Below are positions 32,291 through 42,984 of a stretch of DNA of 64,000 bases, piece after piece. The notes beneath the pieces were generated by a model. It searched no databases. It was given only the letters and a program-made list of their open reading frames with translations, and was not told the DNA's origin. The DNA is from Prostheceraeus crozeri (lineage: Eukaryota > Platyhelminthes > Polycladida > Euryleptidae): contig CAJQUW010009231.1 in the NCBI GenBank assembly GCA_907163375.1, positions 349,734-413,733 on the forward strand, read 5' to 3'. Position 1 is the first letter of the stretch. Each line of letters opens with the position of its first letter. The translations under genes were made by a program, and so were the position numbers.

Positions 32291-34567
32291 CCAAATTACC
32301 CCACGGTGCAAAACTCAGTATATCGAAATTACCCCATTTTGAATACTCTTCATTATTTTTAAAGTAGCCTAAACGAAATACATGAATAATGAAATACGGA
32401 TTCATGAACTCTATAGGCCTATCAATGACGATGAGACAGTAGTACTTAGCTTGGATGCATATCAAATTTGTACAATGAGAAAGAAGTTTTTGCAAGCTCA
32501 ATTTTTGTGGGTTTTGAAAATTAACACTTCAATATTTCTTTCTGGTGTTTCTCTGCGTGATAGATTAATAACAACTATGATTAATAAAGCTACGCATATG
32601 CACAAATTTATTCTACAATTGGAATTTGTTTAGGTTGCGTTAAAAATGTGAGCCTGGAACTTTCGCATCATGTGTCCAAATTACCCCAACCTACCCTACG
32701 GTACGGTATATGCCTACATCAATAAATTCACCATTAAAAGTCGGTCACTTTCACAAGTTCTCAATTTTGCCACACGCATTTGCATTATACGCGAAAAGGG
32801 CCTTCCTTTGTTTGATACGTACTTTGGCCTAATATAGTCACCAACACATCTATCTACATAACCAGGGTATGTATATACCGGTATAGGCCTACTCATAGGC
32901 CTACATCACGTATGTCTATTACTAACACCGTAAAAACTAATGATTATAGAAGATAATATATTGGGTAGGCCTAAACCCTGCATACTACGGAAATATCGTC
33001 TTTTATGTTCAAAAGCAACCGAACATCAACAGGTTACAGATACCGGTACTTATTAAAGCAAATTTAGTTTCTATATATAGTCTATAATAATAGGTCACAT
33101 ATAAAATACCGGCACCTTCATGAAAACTAAGAAATATTCAGGAGCCATATACTTCTCTTACAATCCTCTTATTAGCATAATCCCCTCCGTCACACTTCAG
33201 TAAAAAGGTAATACACCGGAATTTTAGGTAAATAGGGCCTATCGGAAAGTAGCAGGATACAAGTACAATTGATAAGCTGCTCATAAGTTCGCAGTATACG
33301 GTGGGGCCTACATCTTGCATAACATCTAACAAAGGCGCAATGTAACGGATCGTCAAAAGTCTACGTGCTGTATCTGACGTACACGAAAATTTCTGGTACT
33401 TACTCCCATATCTTAAAGACTTCAAGGTCAAACCGCTCGGCATCGGGGTAAATTTCGGGTCATTCTGCCCGTTTCTGATCTCACGGCATAACTGCTCGAC
33501 ATTTACTGCCAAACTTTACAGCTTGGTGAATAGAGGCACATGGAGACATGTGACCAAAGCTATATAAATCCGCTAAAAATCTTTAATTTTCATTACTATT
33601 TTAACGATTATTACGATTATAGAAACTAAAATACTAATCGCATGAACAGAAAATATCTTCTATTAGCTTTTCAGGTCATGTAATAATTTGTGGAAGTAAA
33701 TGTGTGTCATCTACGTGTTAATTCTTATCTTCAACAAATTTCTCTTCTGCTTCAGATAGACCGCAAACATACAGGTAATCCTGGAAAATGATATTTGGAG
33801 ATGCAAGATATTTCGAGTCACAACTCAAAAAACGGTCCATCCTAGATTATGCATCCAAAATTCTATTACTCATACATGACTTGTTAGATTTAATCTTTAT
33901 TCTTCCCCTTCCAATTAGTTCAACATTACTTTACATACACGTCATGAGCCTACATGGGCCTATCCCTTCACATCCGATATGCTGTAAGTTGAGGCTTGCA
34001 TGCCTTACTAAATTAATACAATGTCTCCCCACTTTCTAACAAGTTTAACAACATTACACAAATACATAGATTTATGCTTTTCGCTCATTCTGAAACATAA
34101 GGAGCGAACTGTAGGCAGCATTATCAGGCCCATCAAGTGACCCATACCGGTTACCGTATTTTCGCAAAATCAAATTTCTGTCAATAATCATGTTAAAAAC
34201 TTGACGTACATAAACAATAATATATCAATTTCTAATTTTTTAATTTTGTTATTTTCTCCACAATTATTCTGAAACGCTAACGTTTTGCGACAAGCGGAAA
34301 TGATTTTCATAATAACATACCAAATCGCATAATATCATTCATCTCACATAACCTTTTACACCAAATGAGAACATCAGAAATACCTCAAAAATATATATTG
34401 AAATTTATTATCTCAGCGACTATGCGATTGTATGTGAAGGTGACTGCTTTTCAGGTAGCGTTTATTCGAAAAGACTCATGCATTGATATGGATAAATGTA
34501 TAGATATTACAACTCATTTTACAACAAAACCATTGATCAGTTTAACACTAGAAAGACCAAAAATTTT
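32291..34567. other. No supported gene
   Basis: AT-rich with several TAGGCCTA words. One minus-strand patch, about 33,395-33,512, could be an exon (MPSGLTLKSLRYG before a GTAAGT donor near 33,405), but it is isolated and weak. Everything else is without motif. Confidence 0.35.
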
Positions 34568-34571
34568 TTAA

Positions 34572-35311
34572 CCATTAAGGACCGTTGGGTCAATTGACCC
34601 ACAACAAAAAAAAATACATAATGTCGGTGAACAATTTTTATTGAAATATGTAATAACAAAAGCTGAAAGTGTTGAGATAAGAATTCTCTCTCATCTGACT
34701 GTCTAAGAGGAACTGCACGAATTGCACAGGGGAGAGGAACACTTGCCACAAACAAACTTGTGACAGGAGCAGCATGTTACCTTTGTCTTATTGGACTTGC
34801 ACGTTTGACATCTCGTCCGTTCTTCAGATGATCCGCTCTGCAGGGCTTGAGAACGAAGTGTAGAAATATTGAAATGAGGTGGACGCTTTCGGGACGGTGC
34901 CTTGCTGCAGAACAACTTTCCGATGTGTAACAAAAATTCTCTGCGTGTTCTTGCACTTCTCATGTTCATTTCCTTCGCCAAGATCCACGAATTGAGGCAT
35001 AAGATGTCCAAAAGGTTGAAGAAAACCGCAAGCGGCCATCGCCTTGATGCGCACTTTGTAGAATACAACCTCAACATTTGGTCGGAAATGTCAACGCCGT
35101 ATTTCGTGTTGTTGTATTTCGTGATAATTTCCGGTTTTTTCTTTGGATGGTTCTCATCGACTTTCGCGGATCTGTGCTCAGTTGATAAAACCAGCACAGT
35201 TTTGGTTGTTTTGACTTTGTAAGCCGCAAGCATTTGGTTTTCAGACTTGAAGAATGCAGATGAGTGAACCGGAATATGCTTTGAAGCAAGGCACTGTGCA
35301 ACTTCCCTGCC
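34572..35311 (-). mobile_element. PiggyBac-type transposon, copy 2, only the 3' end
   Basis: TTAA at 34,568-34,571 is followed by CCATTAAGGACCGTTGGGTC, the usual kind of piggyBac end. The other end is missing: the element stops where the right terminal repeat of element A begins. It belongs to a different subfamily from copy 1. Confidence 0.75.
34703..35311 (-). pseudogene. PiggyBac transposase, C-terminal half
   Basis: Minus strand, about 200 residues. VLVLSTEHRS and KYNNTKYGVDISDQM are the last catalytic block. RRWPLAVFFNLLDILCLNSWIL is the conserved helix. The tail CQTCKSNKTKVTCCSC...VCGKCSSPLCNSC is the Cys-rich zinc domain that binds the transposon ends. It overlaps in content with copy 1 (both have the VDxxDQ block), so the two are separate copies, not halves of one gene. 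The N-terminal half is missing. Confidence 0.85.
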
Positions 35312-35712
35312 AAAATTTTGAAGAAACATTTTTTCTCGCCGATTGACTTCAAATTCACCATACCGATGCGGAATTTTACGCTGGTCACGAATCTAAAGTC
35401 CGTTTCACCATTCCACCACGCCAACCTAGACGGTCGCCCACGTCAACCTAGACGGTCGCCCACGTCAACCTAGGCGGTCGGCCACGTCAACCCATACGAG
35501 ACCAACACATCCGAGTCTCACACTCTGTCGTTTTCGAGGGGGGGAGGGGGAGGGGAGGGGGAGGGGGGAGTCAGCGAACATGTTGTGAACGTGAACCAAC
35601 CTGGCCGGCACACCACGACAGACCACAACCTCTGTCGTTCCAGAGGGGGGGGGAGGGGGAGGGGGAGGGGGAGGGGGCGCGGCGGTCGAGTGTTTGTCAC
35701 TTGCTTACTACT
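35307..35712 (-). repeat. Element A right terminal inverted repeat
   Basis: 406-bp reverse complement of 6723-7105, longer because of G/A tracts at 35,537-35,575 and 35,645-35,680. It ends GCTTACTACT, followed by the GACAAG duplication. Confidence 0.9.
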
Positions 35713-35718
35713 GACAAG

Positions 35719-36520
35719 CTTCAAAAACATATGGGATTCCGATAACAACCCTTCATCGTCACCTGAAGGGAGATATTCAACCAATGGGACGATTTCACCT
35801 TGTGTTCTCTAGTGACTTTGAAAATATCTTGGTGCAGCATTTATTGAATTTGAATGAACAATTCTACGGCTTGTCGACAAAAGATGTACGGCGTATCGCA
35901 TATGAGTTAGCGAAATCATTGAATATAAAACATCCATTCAATGACGAAAAAGGAATTGCAGGAAAAGACTGGGTTATATCTTTCATGAAAAGAAACGATT
36001 AGCTATCACGAAACCTGAACTAACTAGTGTTGCAAGGGCAGCGGGATTCAATCATCACCAAGTTGGCAAATTTTTCGAAATATTGAGGGCATGTTTAGAT
36101 TGGCATGAATACGGGCCCAATCAAATTTGGAATGTGGATGAAAGTGGATTAACCAATGTCCAGACACCTAATAAAATCATAAAAAGCTAAAAGAGGAGTT
36201 AGGCAAGTGGCAAAAATTATTAGTGCTGAAAAGGGGCAAACAGTTACGGTGGTGTGTTCAATGAATGCCGCTGGCACTTATATCCCACCTTTGTTAATAT
36301 TTCCACGCAAAAGGAAGAATGATACATTGATGAAAGGAGCACCTGCGAACAGCATAATGGAAGTGTCCGACAATGGTTGGGTTACACAGGAAATCTTCCT
36401 TGTATGGATGAAGCAATTCATTGAGTTCACCAAACCTTCTGTTGAAAACAAACAACTTATAATTCTTGATGGACACATTAGGCACAAGTCATGTAGCCTG
36501 TACCTAACTTTCAGTAAGAA
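35719..36520 (+). pseudogene. Pogo/Tigger-type transposase fragment
   Basis: Starts in the HTH region (KTYGIPITTLHRHLKG, 35,727 on), continues with LVQHLLNLNEQFYGLSTKDV and GKDWVISFMKRN (CENP-B-type domain), WNVDESGLTNVQTP (first catalytic Asp of DDE_1), then AKIISAEKGQTVTVVCSMNAAG and QLIILDGH (second Asp). Frame breaks separate the pieces, and the part with the third acidic residue is missing. Target-site DNA GACAAG lies inside its coding sequence: the left flank of element A can be read into the same frame (VSFLIRQ before ASKTYGIP). Element A therefore probably landed in an old pogo gene. Confidence 0.8.
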
Positions 36521-36671
36521 TCTACCCTTTTTAACTAGGCCTACATAATCAATAAATCATTTTAAAATATGTGATAGATACATGTATATTATAATATTGT
36601 ATAAGCGATAAATTGGGTTGATTTCCAATATATTTTTATTGAATTGATACGAACAACGTAAAGTTAAACAT

Positions 36672-36950
36672 GTTCCGTTCTGCCGCGCAATGTTTTGCCT
36701 CGCAATGTTCCGTTCTGCCCCACACAATGTTACATTTTGCCCCACAGGGTGGGGCAGAACGAAACACATGAAAATTCACCATTTCTGCGATTTTTACGTA
36801 TAGTACCAATATCTGAGCATCCTTTTTGCTTGCTTTTGCATTATATAACTACTGATAATAATATTAACGATTAACTGTGAAAATCAAGTAAGAATGATCG
36901 AAGTGGGGATGAATTGAAGTTAAGCGTTCCGTTCTGCCCCACTCTCCCTT
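36672..36950. mobile_element. Pogo-type ends and short inverted-repeat element (right)
   Basis: Several copies of TTCCGTTCTGCC(C/G)C lie at 36,672-36,748. A 204-bp inverted-repeat unit follows (36,747-36,950), GGTGGGGCAGAACGAAAC against GTTCCGTTCTGCCCCACTC, ending CTCCCTT. It pairs with the left unit at 5603. Confidence 0.65.
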
Positions 36951-37608
36951 GTATATTTCATGTAAATTATACGACTTTTCTGACATTTTCAAGGATCATC
37001 ATAAAATCTAAAATTATATTGGCTTCCGATCAAAATACGCAAAAACGTCCCCAGAAATGAAGAATTTAGATGATTTTGATATAGAAGACACTTAAAGAAA
37101 TGAATTAATGATTTTATTGGTTTTTCCACTCCATTTCCCACTTCACGTGGAATTGCCATAAATGAAAAATTGGAAGTTCTTTTATGGTAGCTGAAATTGT
37201 ACCCGTACTAGGTGGAGCAACATTTGCAGTGCGAATAGATTTGGAGCAGCTACTGACAAAAGTGGCTGTCCATCGCCTTTACGTCCTAAGCGATCATCTC
37301 ATAACTTTGTAAATTCACTAAAAAATCAGCAACATTTTCATGAAGCCAGTTTTCTACTGTGCATATTACATCGCAGTTCGTAAAATTAGTAACAGAGTGC
37401 ATTTCATTTCTTTTAGGCAGCAACGATTGAATATTTGCTGGTGAAATAGTTGAATAATTATCAATTACAATATTCCGAAGAGTAAAATTTTCTATCAAAA
37501 ATGCTGCTACCAGTAAAAGAAGATATTAGTTCGTAAACCCTGTCAAGTTATCCGATGGTGCATCTTTGCTATCAGGCTTTTGCCTCTGTCACTCTTTGCC
37601 TGCTTTTC
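36951..37608. other. No gene seen
   Basis: A minus frame at 37,286-37,498 has no motif I recognise. The rest is AT-rich. Confidence 0.4.
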
Positions 37609-38536
37609 TTAAGGCTGGTTTCCAATAATGGGTCGGGCGTCGTACGCCGTAGTAACGTCTTCCGCAATAGCCCGCTCTGATTGGTCAATGCTTTACGAAG
37701 ACGGTTTCCAATCAATGTCGTCTGCTTCACCGTGCGTGTCACCCTTGCGACGTCGCATGTAATACTGTGTCCATTCTGACTTCACATTTGAATTGCAGCG
37801 CCATGAAAAGTCAATTAAGTTAGCAGCGACATCAGCAGGTATCTTTTGAAAGATGATTGTACAGCAACGAAAACAGTACGATAACCCTATTTTTACAAAG
37901 AAAATGTGCCAGACGTCAGATGTGTCAAATTTGACCTTCTTAACCCTAAAAATTTAAATTCAAGTTAAAAAAGTTGCTGACATCTCCTTGCTATATGGAA
38001 AATATAATTGTATAGCAGTTTGAACCATACCACACTAATCAACTTGTCAATGGAGGAAATGTACACAGGCTACACAGACCGCCAGTCCCTCAATTAGCCG
38101 GTCAGAACTGGTTTCAATTAAAAATGCCAATAAACGAAGACTTTCATTGAAAGCGCCACACTAATCAACTAGTCAATAGAAGAAATGTACACAGGCTTTG
38201 GAGATCGCCACTCTTATTGAAACCGGTTCTGACCGGTTAGATGAGGAAGTGGCGGTCTCCAAGGCCTGTGTGCATTTCTTCTACTGACTAGTTGATTAGT
38301 TTGTTGTGGCTTAAAATGCTGTACAACTTTGTTTCTGCTGAGCAGGAGACAGTTTTTAATGAAATTATCGTGCGCTGCAGTCCCTCCGTCAATTCTGAAT
38401 GGAGCTATCTGGCTGCTTCATTTGGTGCAGCGTTGTTGTTGCAAGAAAAGGGAAAATAATCGTGACGTCGAATTTCACGTGACAACGCAGCCGGTGAAGC
38501 GACCTACGGCTACGACCCATTGGAAACCAGCCTTAA
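37609..38536. mobile_element. TTAA-flanked non-autonomous DNA element
   Basis: TTAA followed by GGCTGGTTTCCAATAATGGG at the left is mirrored by CCCATTGGAAACCAGCC before TTAA at the right. About 920 bp, no transposase. The interior carries inverted pairs of CACTAATCAACTAGTCAATRG with AGAAATGTACACAGGC (38,030-38,310), so a smaller foldback seems nested. The TTAA target fits piggyBac or Kolobok superfamilies. Confidence 0.7.
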
Positions 38537-38846
38537 ATGTTTGCTGCATGCATGTGTATGCGCATAGCCTATGCGCTGCGTATGTCTCGGTTAACAAACA
38601 CATGTTTGTAAGTGCTCGAGTCTTTCAACTTCTTAGCATTAGGCAATGCAGCTAGTTGGAAGGTTTTGGATTAACAACCGGCCTCTAGTGGTCGATGCTA
38701 AGTATTCGTTGGCCAACATGGTGCACGTTGTCGATCTCCACATTTGTAGCCTAATATTTACACCATGAGGCACACTGATGACACTATCATGATCAGGTCA
38801 CTTTCTTTTCTTTACGCTAAGTTTCCTTGAGCAGACTCGGGAATTG

Positions 38847-39040
38847 AAAATAAGTTTGGAAGATAGTCAACTTATTTATTGTTTTATTATCGTACAAAAA
38901 GTCAATAAATTTCGGCTATTTGCACCATAGCCATTATCAAGAATAATATTTCTTGATAATGTCTATTATGTCAATAGCCGAAATATGTTGACTTTTTGTA
39001 CGATAATATGCAGTACTTTACTATTTTCCAAACTTATTTT
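38847..39040. mobile_element. 194-bp inverted-repeat element
   Basis: AAAATAAGTTTGGAA (38,847) against TTCCAAACTTATTTT (39,026-39,040). Inside are facing copies of ATTATCGTACAAAAAGTCAA. Each inner half reads TTGATAATG-stem-GCCGAAAT, similar in layout to the Penelope tail motifs further on. Confidence 0.7.
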
Positions 39041-39819
39041 AATTATGCACAACAGTCAAATCATAGTTCCCCTCCCAGACTCGGGCATGCCAAAAGCCAA
39101 AAAATTGTTTTGCCGCGCCGGTCTATTCGTTGCTGGAGTTCATCAGCTGCTTTATTCATGGTCTTATTTGGCTGCTTGAGAAAAGTACTCTCAAACTAGC
39201 CATGTTTCTTCTTCTGATCATCGGAATTCAGCTGCAATTCAGCATGAACACCGAAGAGCGCTGAGAGCCTTGAAAGCTGAAAGGAAAAACTTTTGTTTAT
39301 TTTGGCCTGAATCATGGAAACAATGAATTTAGGAAACGCTACTGTAAAACTTCTGAGACCAAATTAACCCAAGATAACTGTATGGCAATCTAAGGACAAA
39401 CCCCGAGGTAAGTGAAGTGCATAAATGGAACTACGTAAATTCCGAGTTGCATCAGCAGTTGAAAGATGGGGCAAACCTAAAATAGCCGCTATTTCATCCA
39501 ATATCAAGAATCATAACCACCTTTTGCTCACATTTCTCAACATTAGCATTCAGCATAACTCCCTTTTTGAAACGCAACCAGACCCTCAATGGGCTAGCTT
39601 CATGTCTCAGGGTTAAAGTATAATCATACAGATCTTTTCATTTGATACAGGGTCTGTACATATTTCTATATTTGAAGATGGCTATTGATTATTTTGTGCA
39701 TGTGTAGCGGATTTTTGTACAAAATCAAAATTCATTAAAGAACTAAAAGCATTTTTATTTGTTGCATTGAACAGAAATTTGGCTTGTGTTTTTATGTTAG
39801 ATATTGATGAATTGGAAAA
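39041..39819. other. 3' flank of the EGF gene
   Basis: No gene. On the minus strand AATAAA (TTTATT near 39,752) lies about 65 bp after the stop codon of the EGF-repeat gene and is a likely poly(A) signal. Confidence 0.45.
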
Positions 39820-41253
39820 CTAGTCGCCTTGGCTAACACCAGATGAGCATTCTTCAGCGATTTTGTATTGATACAAGTTTTTTCCTAATCCATCATTGTT
39901 TTTTGTAGAATCCTTTTCATCCTTTATATCTTTGTCGGCTCTATCCTTCGATTTATCTTTTTTGGGAGGTGTTATGAATACACCGATTTTTTGAGACAAA
40001 GTAGACCATCCCTTATAATTAGTCCACAGCTTGTAAATGAGTAGCGCGCCAACTGGTATTAATATGATAAGCATGATCGTGATGCCAATGACAAGAACAG
40101 TGATCATGTCTTTTTTGGCCTCCTCATCATGAATTACATTCTCATGAAGCTTGCAAATCCCGTCAATCCTCTTCACTAGACAATCTTGACACGTGGGACC
40201 GGAATGAGGGTAAGTGCAATTACATTTGAAACCACCGTGAGTGTTGATACAAATTCCTGAGTTATTGCACCTTTGAGTTTTGCATTCGTTTATATCTCGC
40301 TTGCACATCGGACCAGTCAAAGTGTCGCCACAATCACATTCAAGACCATTCATTTTTAAGCGACATTTTCTGGTGGTGCAACCCAAGGTTTTGCATTCTT
40401 TTACATTGATTTCACAAGAATCGCCTTCAAAATGTTTTGGACAGTGGCAAACGCGTTGAGATGAGCCTAAAGTTTTACATGTTCCTCCATTGAAGCAACC
40501 GTTGTATTGACAGACAGGACGACTTATTTCACATCTCGCTCCATCGTACTGCTTTGGACAATGGCAAATGAATGTATTGAAACGTTTATTCGAACTCATG
40601 TAAACGCACGTTCCTCCATTTTTGCAATATTTGTGTTGTTTGAGACACATATCCCGTATACACACGCCAGTCTTTGTTCCATTAGATTTTGCATAACCGC
40701 TCGCACATCGATAGACTCCGTCACTGTCACATATTTTAGTGCTATCATTTTCTATACATTTCTTGCCACAGTTGTAGCTATATAGATTCTTTTCACAGAT
40801 ATTTACAATGATGATCGCCATTGTGTAATTTCCGTGTCTGAAGTATAAGTCGCCCTTCCTTTGAAACCGCAAATAAGTATTAAGTTTTACAGCGACAACA
40901 AATGAGGACTCACTTCCTTCTTTTTTTACTTTTAGAGTCAGGTTGCAGATGATATTGCTGTAATTTACATAAGGTATTATCAAGGTGGCATTGTTATTGA
41001 AGTCGTATCTTCGCCAAAATTTGTTGTTTGCTTGAAACTTGGGATGTTTGAATTCATACTTCTCTGATGTATTATGATCAATACATTGAATATCGTATGT
41101 ATACGGTGTATTCAACTCATCAGATTCTGCAGGATAAAAAGCAGCAAGTTTTGAATGTATTTTGCCTATCCACTTTTTGCCATTTGTTCCGTTAAAAGTT
41201 ATTATGCCTGTTGTAATTGTTAAAATAAGTTGAATACACAAGAAAAGGTTCAT
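39820..41253 (-). CDS. Single-exon type I membrane protein with DSL-like and EGF domains
   Basis: 477 residues, uninterrupted. Residues 1-20 are a signal peptide (LFLCIQLILTITTG). Residues 25-150 form an N-terminal globular region with several N-glycosylation sites. Residues 153-198 have six Cys spaced as in a degenerate DSL domain (C153, C162, C166, C175, C183, C198). EGF repeats follow at about 203-241, 248-280, 287-317 and 324-355, the last with an INECKT start typical of calcium-binding EGFs. Residues 384-407 are a membrane helix, then a Lys/Asp-rich tail of 65 residues. This order is that of Delta/Serrate-type Notch ligands, so a cell-surface ligand is likely. The lack of introns is unusual and may mean a retrocopy that stayed intact. 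The DSL call is uncertain; EGF and membrane topology are firm. Confidence 0.8.
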   Translation of the reverse strand: MNLFLCIQLILTITTGIITFNGTNGKKWIGKIHSKLAAFYPAESDELNTPYTYDIQCIDHNTSEKYEFKHPKFQANNKFWRRYDFNNNATLIIPYVNYSNIICNLTLKVKKEGSESSFVVAVKLNTYLRFQRKGDLYFRHGNYTMAIIIVNICEKNLYSYNCGKKCIENDSTKICDSDGVYRCASGYAKSNGTKTGVCIRDMCLKQHKYCKNGGTCVYMSSNKRFNTFICHCPKQYDGARCEISRPVCQYNGCFNGGTCKTLGSSQRVCHCPKHFEGDSCEINVKECKTLGCTTRKCRLKMNGLECDCGDTLTGPMCKRDINECKTQRCNNSGICINTHGGFKCNCTYPHSGPTCQDCLVKRIDGICKLHENVIHDEEAKKDMITVLVIGITIMLIILIPVGALLIYKLWTNYKGWSTLSQKIGVFITPPKKDKSKDRADKDIKDEKDSTKNNDGLGKNLYQYKIAEECSSGVSQGD

Positions 41254-41545
41254 GGCGACATATCAGGTGTCTGCTGGTTCACCTGATATAAATTTACAAA
41301 TGTTCATAAATATATCAGACCAATTGAAATATCATTGAATTCGAAATTTGATTGTAGATAAGATGCATAGTAATTAAGCTATGATCAATCTCCCTATAGT
41401 CATGGACATCTAGATGTCCATACCCTAACCCATAGAGTTCGATTGTTTTCCTTGCGTAACCATTAGGATGTCTGTGGCCTAACCATAGATCATGGACTCC
41501 TAGATGCATATATGGATCCTAGCGGGGATGCATCCGAATTCACAG

Positions 41546-42440
41546 AGCTGATCATAAAAAATAGACCACCTAAATTTCACTGAAATTCAATCGATTCTCA
41601 TGCCTTTCAATCGTGTCGCACAACAACGAGAGCTTGCATTCTCAGCTTTCAAATGAGCTGTGATAAATTTGTATCTATTATTGTATTTGCTGAGCAGTGC
41701 TCAAAATATGAAAATCACTCAATTTACAAAGCGCAATTTTTCAAAAAGAAAACATGTTAGTGTAATAATGAATCAGGCATGGGAAGAAAGAGCATTTTCT
41801 GAGCTCTTTTTCATATAATGGTCATCAAAATTGGTGAACTGATAAAAAAAGGGGTGATATCGTGACGTTATCACAAAATCATGCTTTGGCTGAAAATGTT
41901 ATGTTACTTATCACTTTTTCATCAAAGATATTAGTGATTGGTATCTTCAGAATCCTTGCGCTGTGAATAGTACGAATATTCAAGTTATATTCATATAAGT
42001 TCAATAGTTCTTTTTCAAACTTCTTCAATATTTTTCTCATTTACGCAAAAGTAAACAAACACCATGAAAGGTGAACGAAGGTTGAAAACAAGATAATTGG
42101 CGAATGCGTGCCTTTGTTCTCTCATAGCAGCTGCCGATTGTTTACCTTCATTGTTTGTGAGAGAGCTCAGAAAATGCTCTTTCTCCCTATACCTGATTCA
42201 TTATCATACATATACATGTTCTCCTTTTTAAAAATTGCGCTTTGTTAATTGAGTAATTTCATATTTTGAGCACTGCTCAGCATATACAATAACGGATGCA
42301 AGTCTATCACAGCTCATTTGAAAGCTGAGAATGCAAGCTCTCAAATGATGTATGGCACGTTGTTGTGCGACACGATTGGAAGACATAAGAATCGATTGAA
42401 TTTCAGTGAAATTTAGGTGGTTCATTTTTTATGATCAGCT
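41546..42440. mobile_element. Foldback element of about 0.9 kb
   Basis: Arms of about 270 bp at 41,546-41,815 and 42,165-42,440 are inverted copies (AGCTGATCATAAAAAAT at the outer ends; AGCACTGCTCA, CAGCTCATTTGAAAGCTGAG inside), about 85-90% alike, around a 350-bp centre without genes. Non-autonomous; family unknown. Confidence 0.75.
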
Positions 42441-42909
42441 TTGTAGTTGATGAGTGAGAAGTTAGGTTATGCCTCCTTTTCTAGGATTTGCTGTTCACCA
42501 TAAATTGAGTCACTTCACACAGCTGATGGAATATCGTAATGAACTGATCTTGACTCTTTCATGACCTTTCTTTGATAAATCAAACCAGCCGTGGCTACTC
42601 TATGAAGATCACCAAATTGCATTTTGTGGTTCCACTGTTTAACAGACTGACCGACATCAAGATAATTCCATTTCTTTTTCTTCATACTTTTTGCTTTCAC
42701 TTAACTAAATGTAATTATGTTCTTTCATCGACAATGAAGGTTAAATCGGCCGTCTTGCGTAGAAAAGAATTTTCAGCTTTCAGTCCAGATTCTATATATG
42801 TAGGAGTCCATGGCCTAACCCATCAATTTCATATTCACGAGTTTATCATAGATTTATATATATACATGTATTTAACAAAAAGATGTCTTCAAGAATAAGA
42901 TATTATTTA

Positions 42910-42951
42910 CCACAAATTTTCAGGTTGTTGCTTCAGCTCGTCGTCAGATGG
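42910..42951 (-). ncRNA. Hammerhead-like motif at the tail of Penelope copy a
   Basis: On the minus strand CCAT-CTGACGA, a degenerate stem II, GAAAA and then GTGG, so the core CTGANGA...GAAA is present and CCAT/GTGG could be stem I. It lies just 3' of the GIY-YIG frame. Stem II is poor, so it is probably decayed. Confidence 0.4.
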
Positions 42952-42984
42952 AAAAGGGAAATTACATCGGGAGACATGAGTATA

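Larger units (their letters stand above)
24677..35306. other. Foreign 10.6-kb segment between the right arm and right terminal repeat
   Basis: Nothing here matches the left arm. It has host-like TAGGCCTA words, two piggyBac copies and an OTU-like gene fragment. One junction is inside a G tract at 24,676. The other joins a beheaded piggyBac to the terminal repeat at 35,307-35,311, with GGCAG shared by both sides. It could be a large insertion, a fill-in during replication, or host DNA between a truncated element and a separate end copy. The matching GACAAG at the two outer ends favours the first two. Confidence 0.6.
6723..35712. mobile_element. Element A: giant palindromic element with Polinton-like ends
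   Basis: Both ends carry the same inverted terminal sequence starting AGTAGTAAGC (6723) and ending GCTTACTACT (35,712), and both are flanked by GACAAG (6717-6722 and 35,713-35,718). A 6-bp target duplication, terminal repeats of several hundred bp, and an AG-starting end with a short AGT-AGT repeat are the recognised hallmarks of Polintons, which are thought to replicate by protein priming. No polymerase, integrase, protease or capsid gene is recognisable inside, so the family call rests on ends only. The interior is a mirror-image pair of gene-bearing arms around an AATAAA-rich tandem array, plus 10.6 kb of foreign DNA before the right end. It is not whole: at least two of its genes look broken. 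Arms about 99% alike argue for a young inverted duplication or continuing conversion. Confidence 0.75.

Noticed and set aside
29642-35311. A piggyBac-driven giant element like the medaka herpesvirus-piggyBac fusion
   Set aside because: The two piggyBac pieces are different copies with overlapping content, one with its own TTAA borders. Element A's borders are GACAAG, not TTAA.
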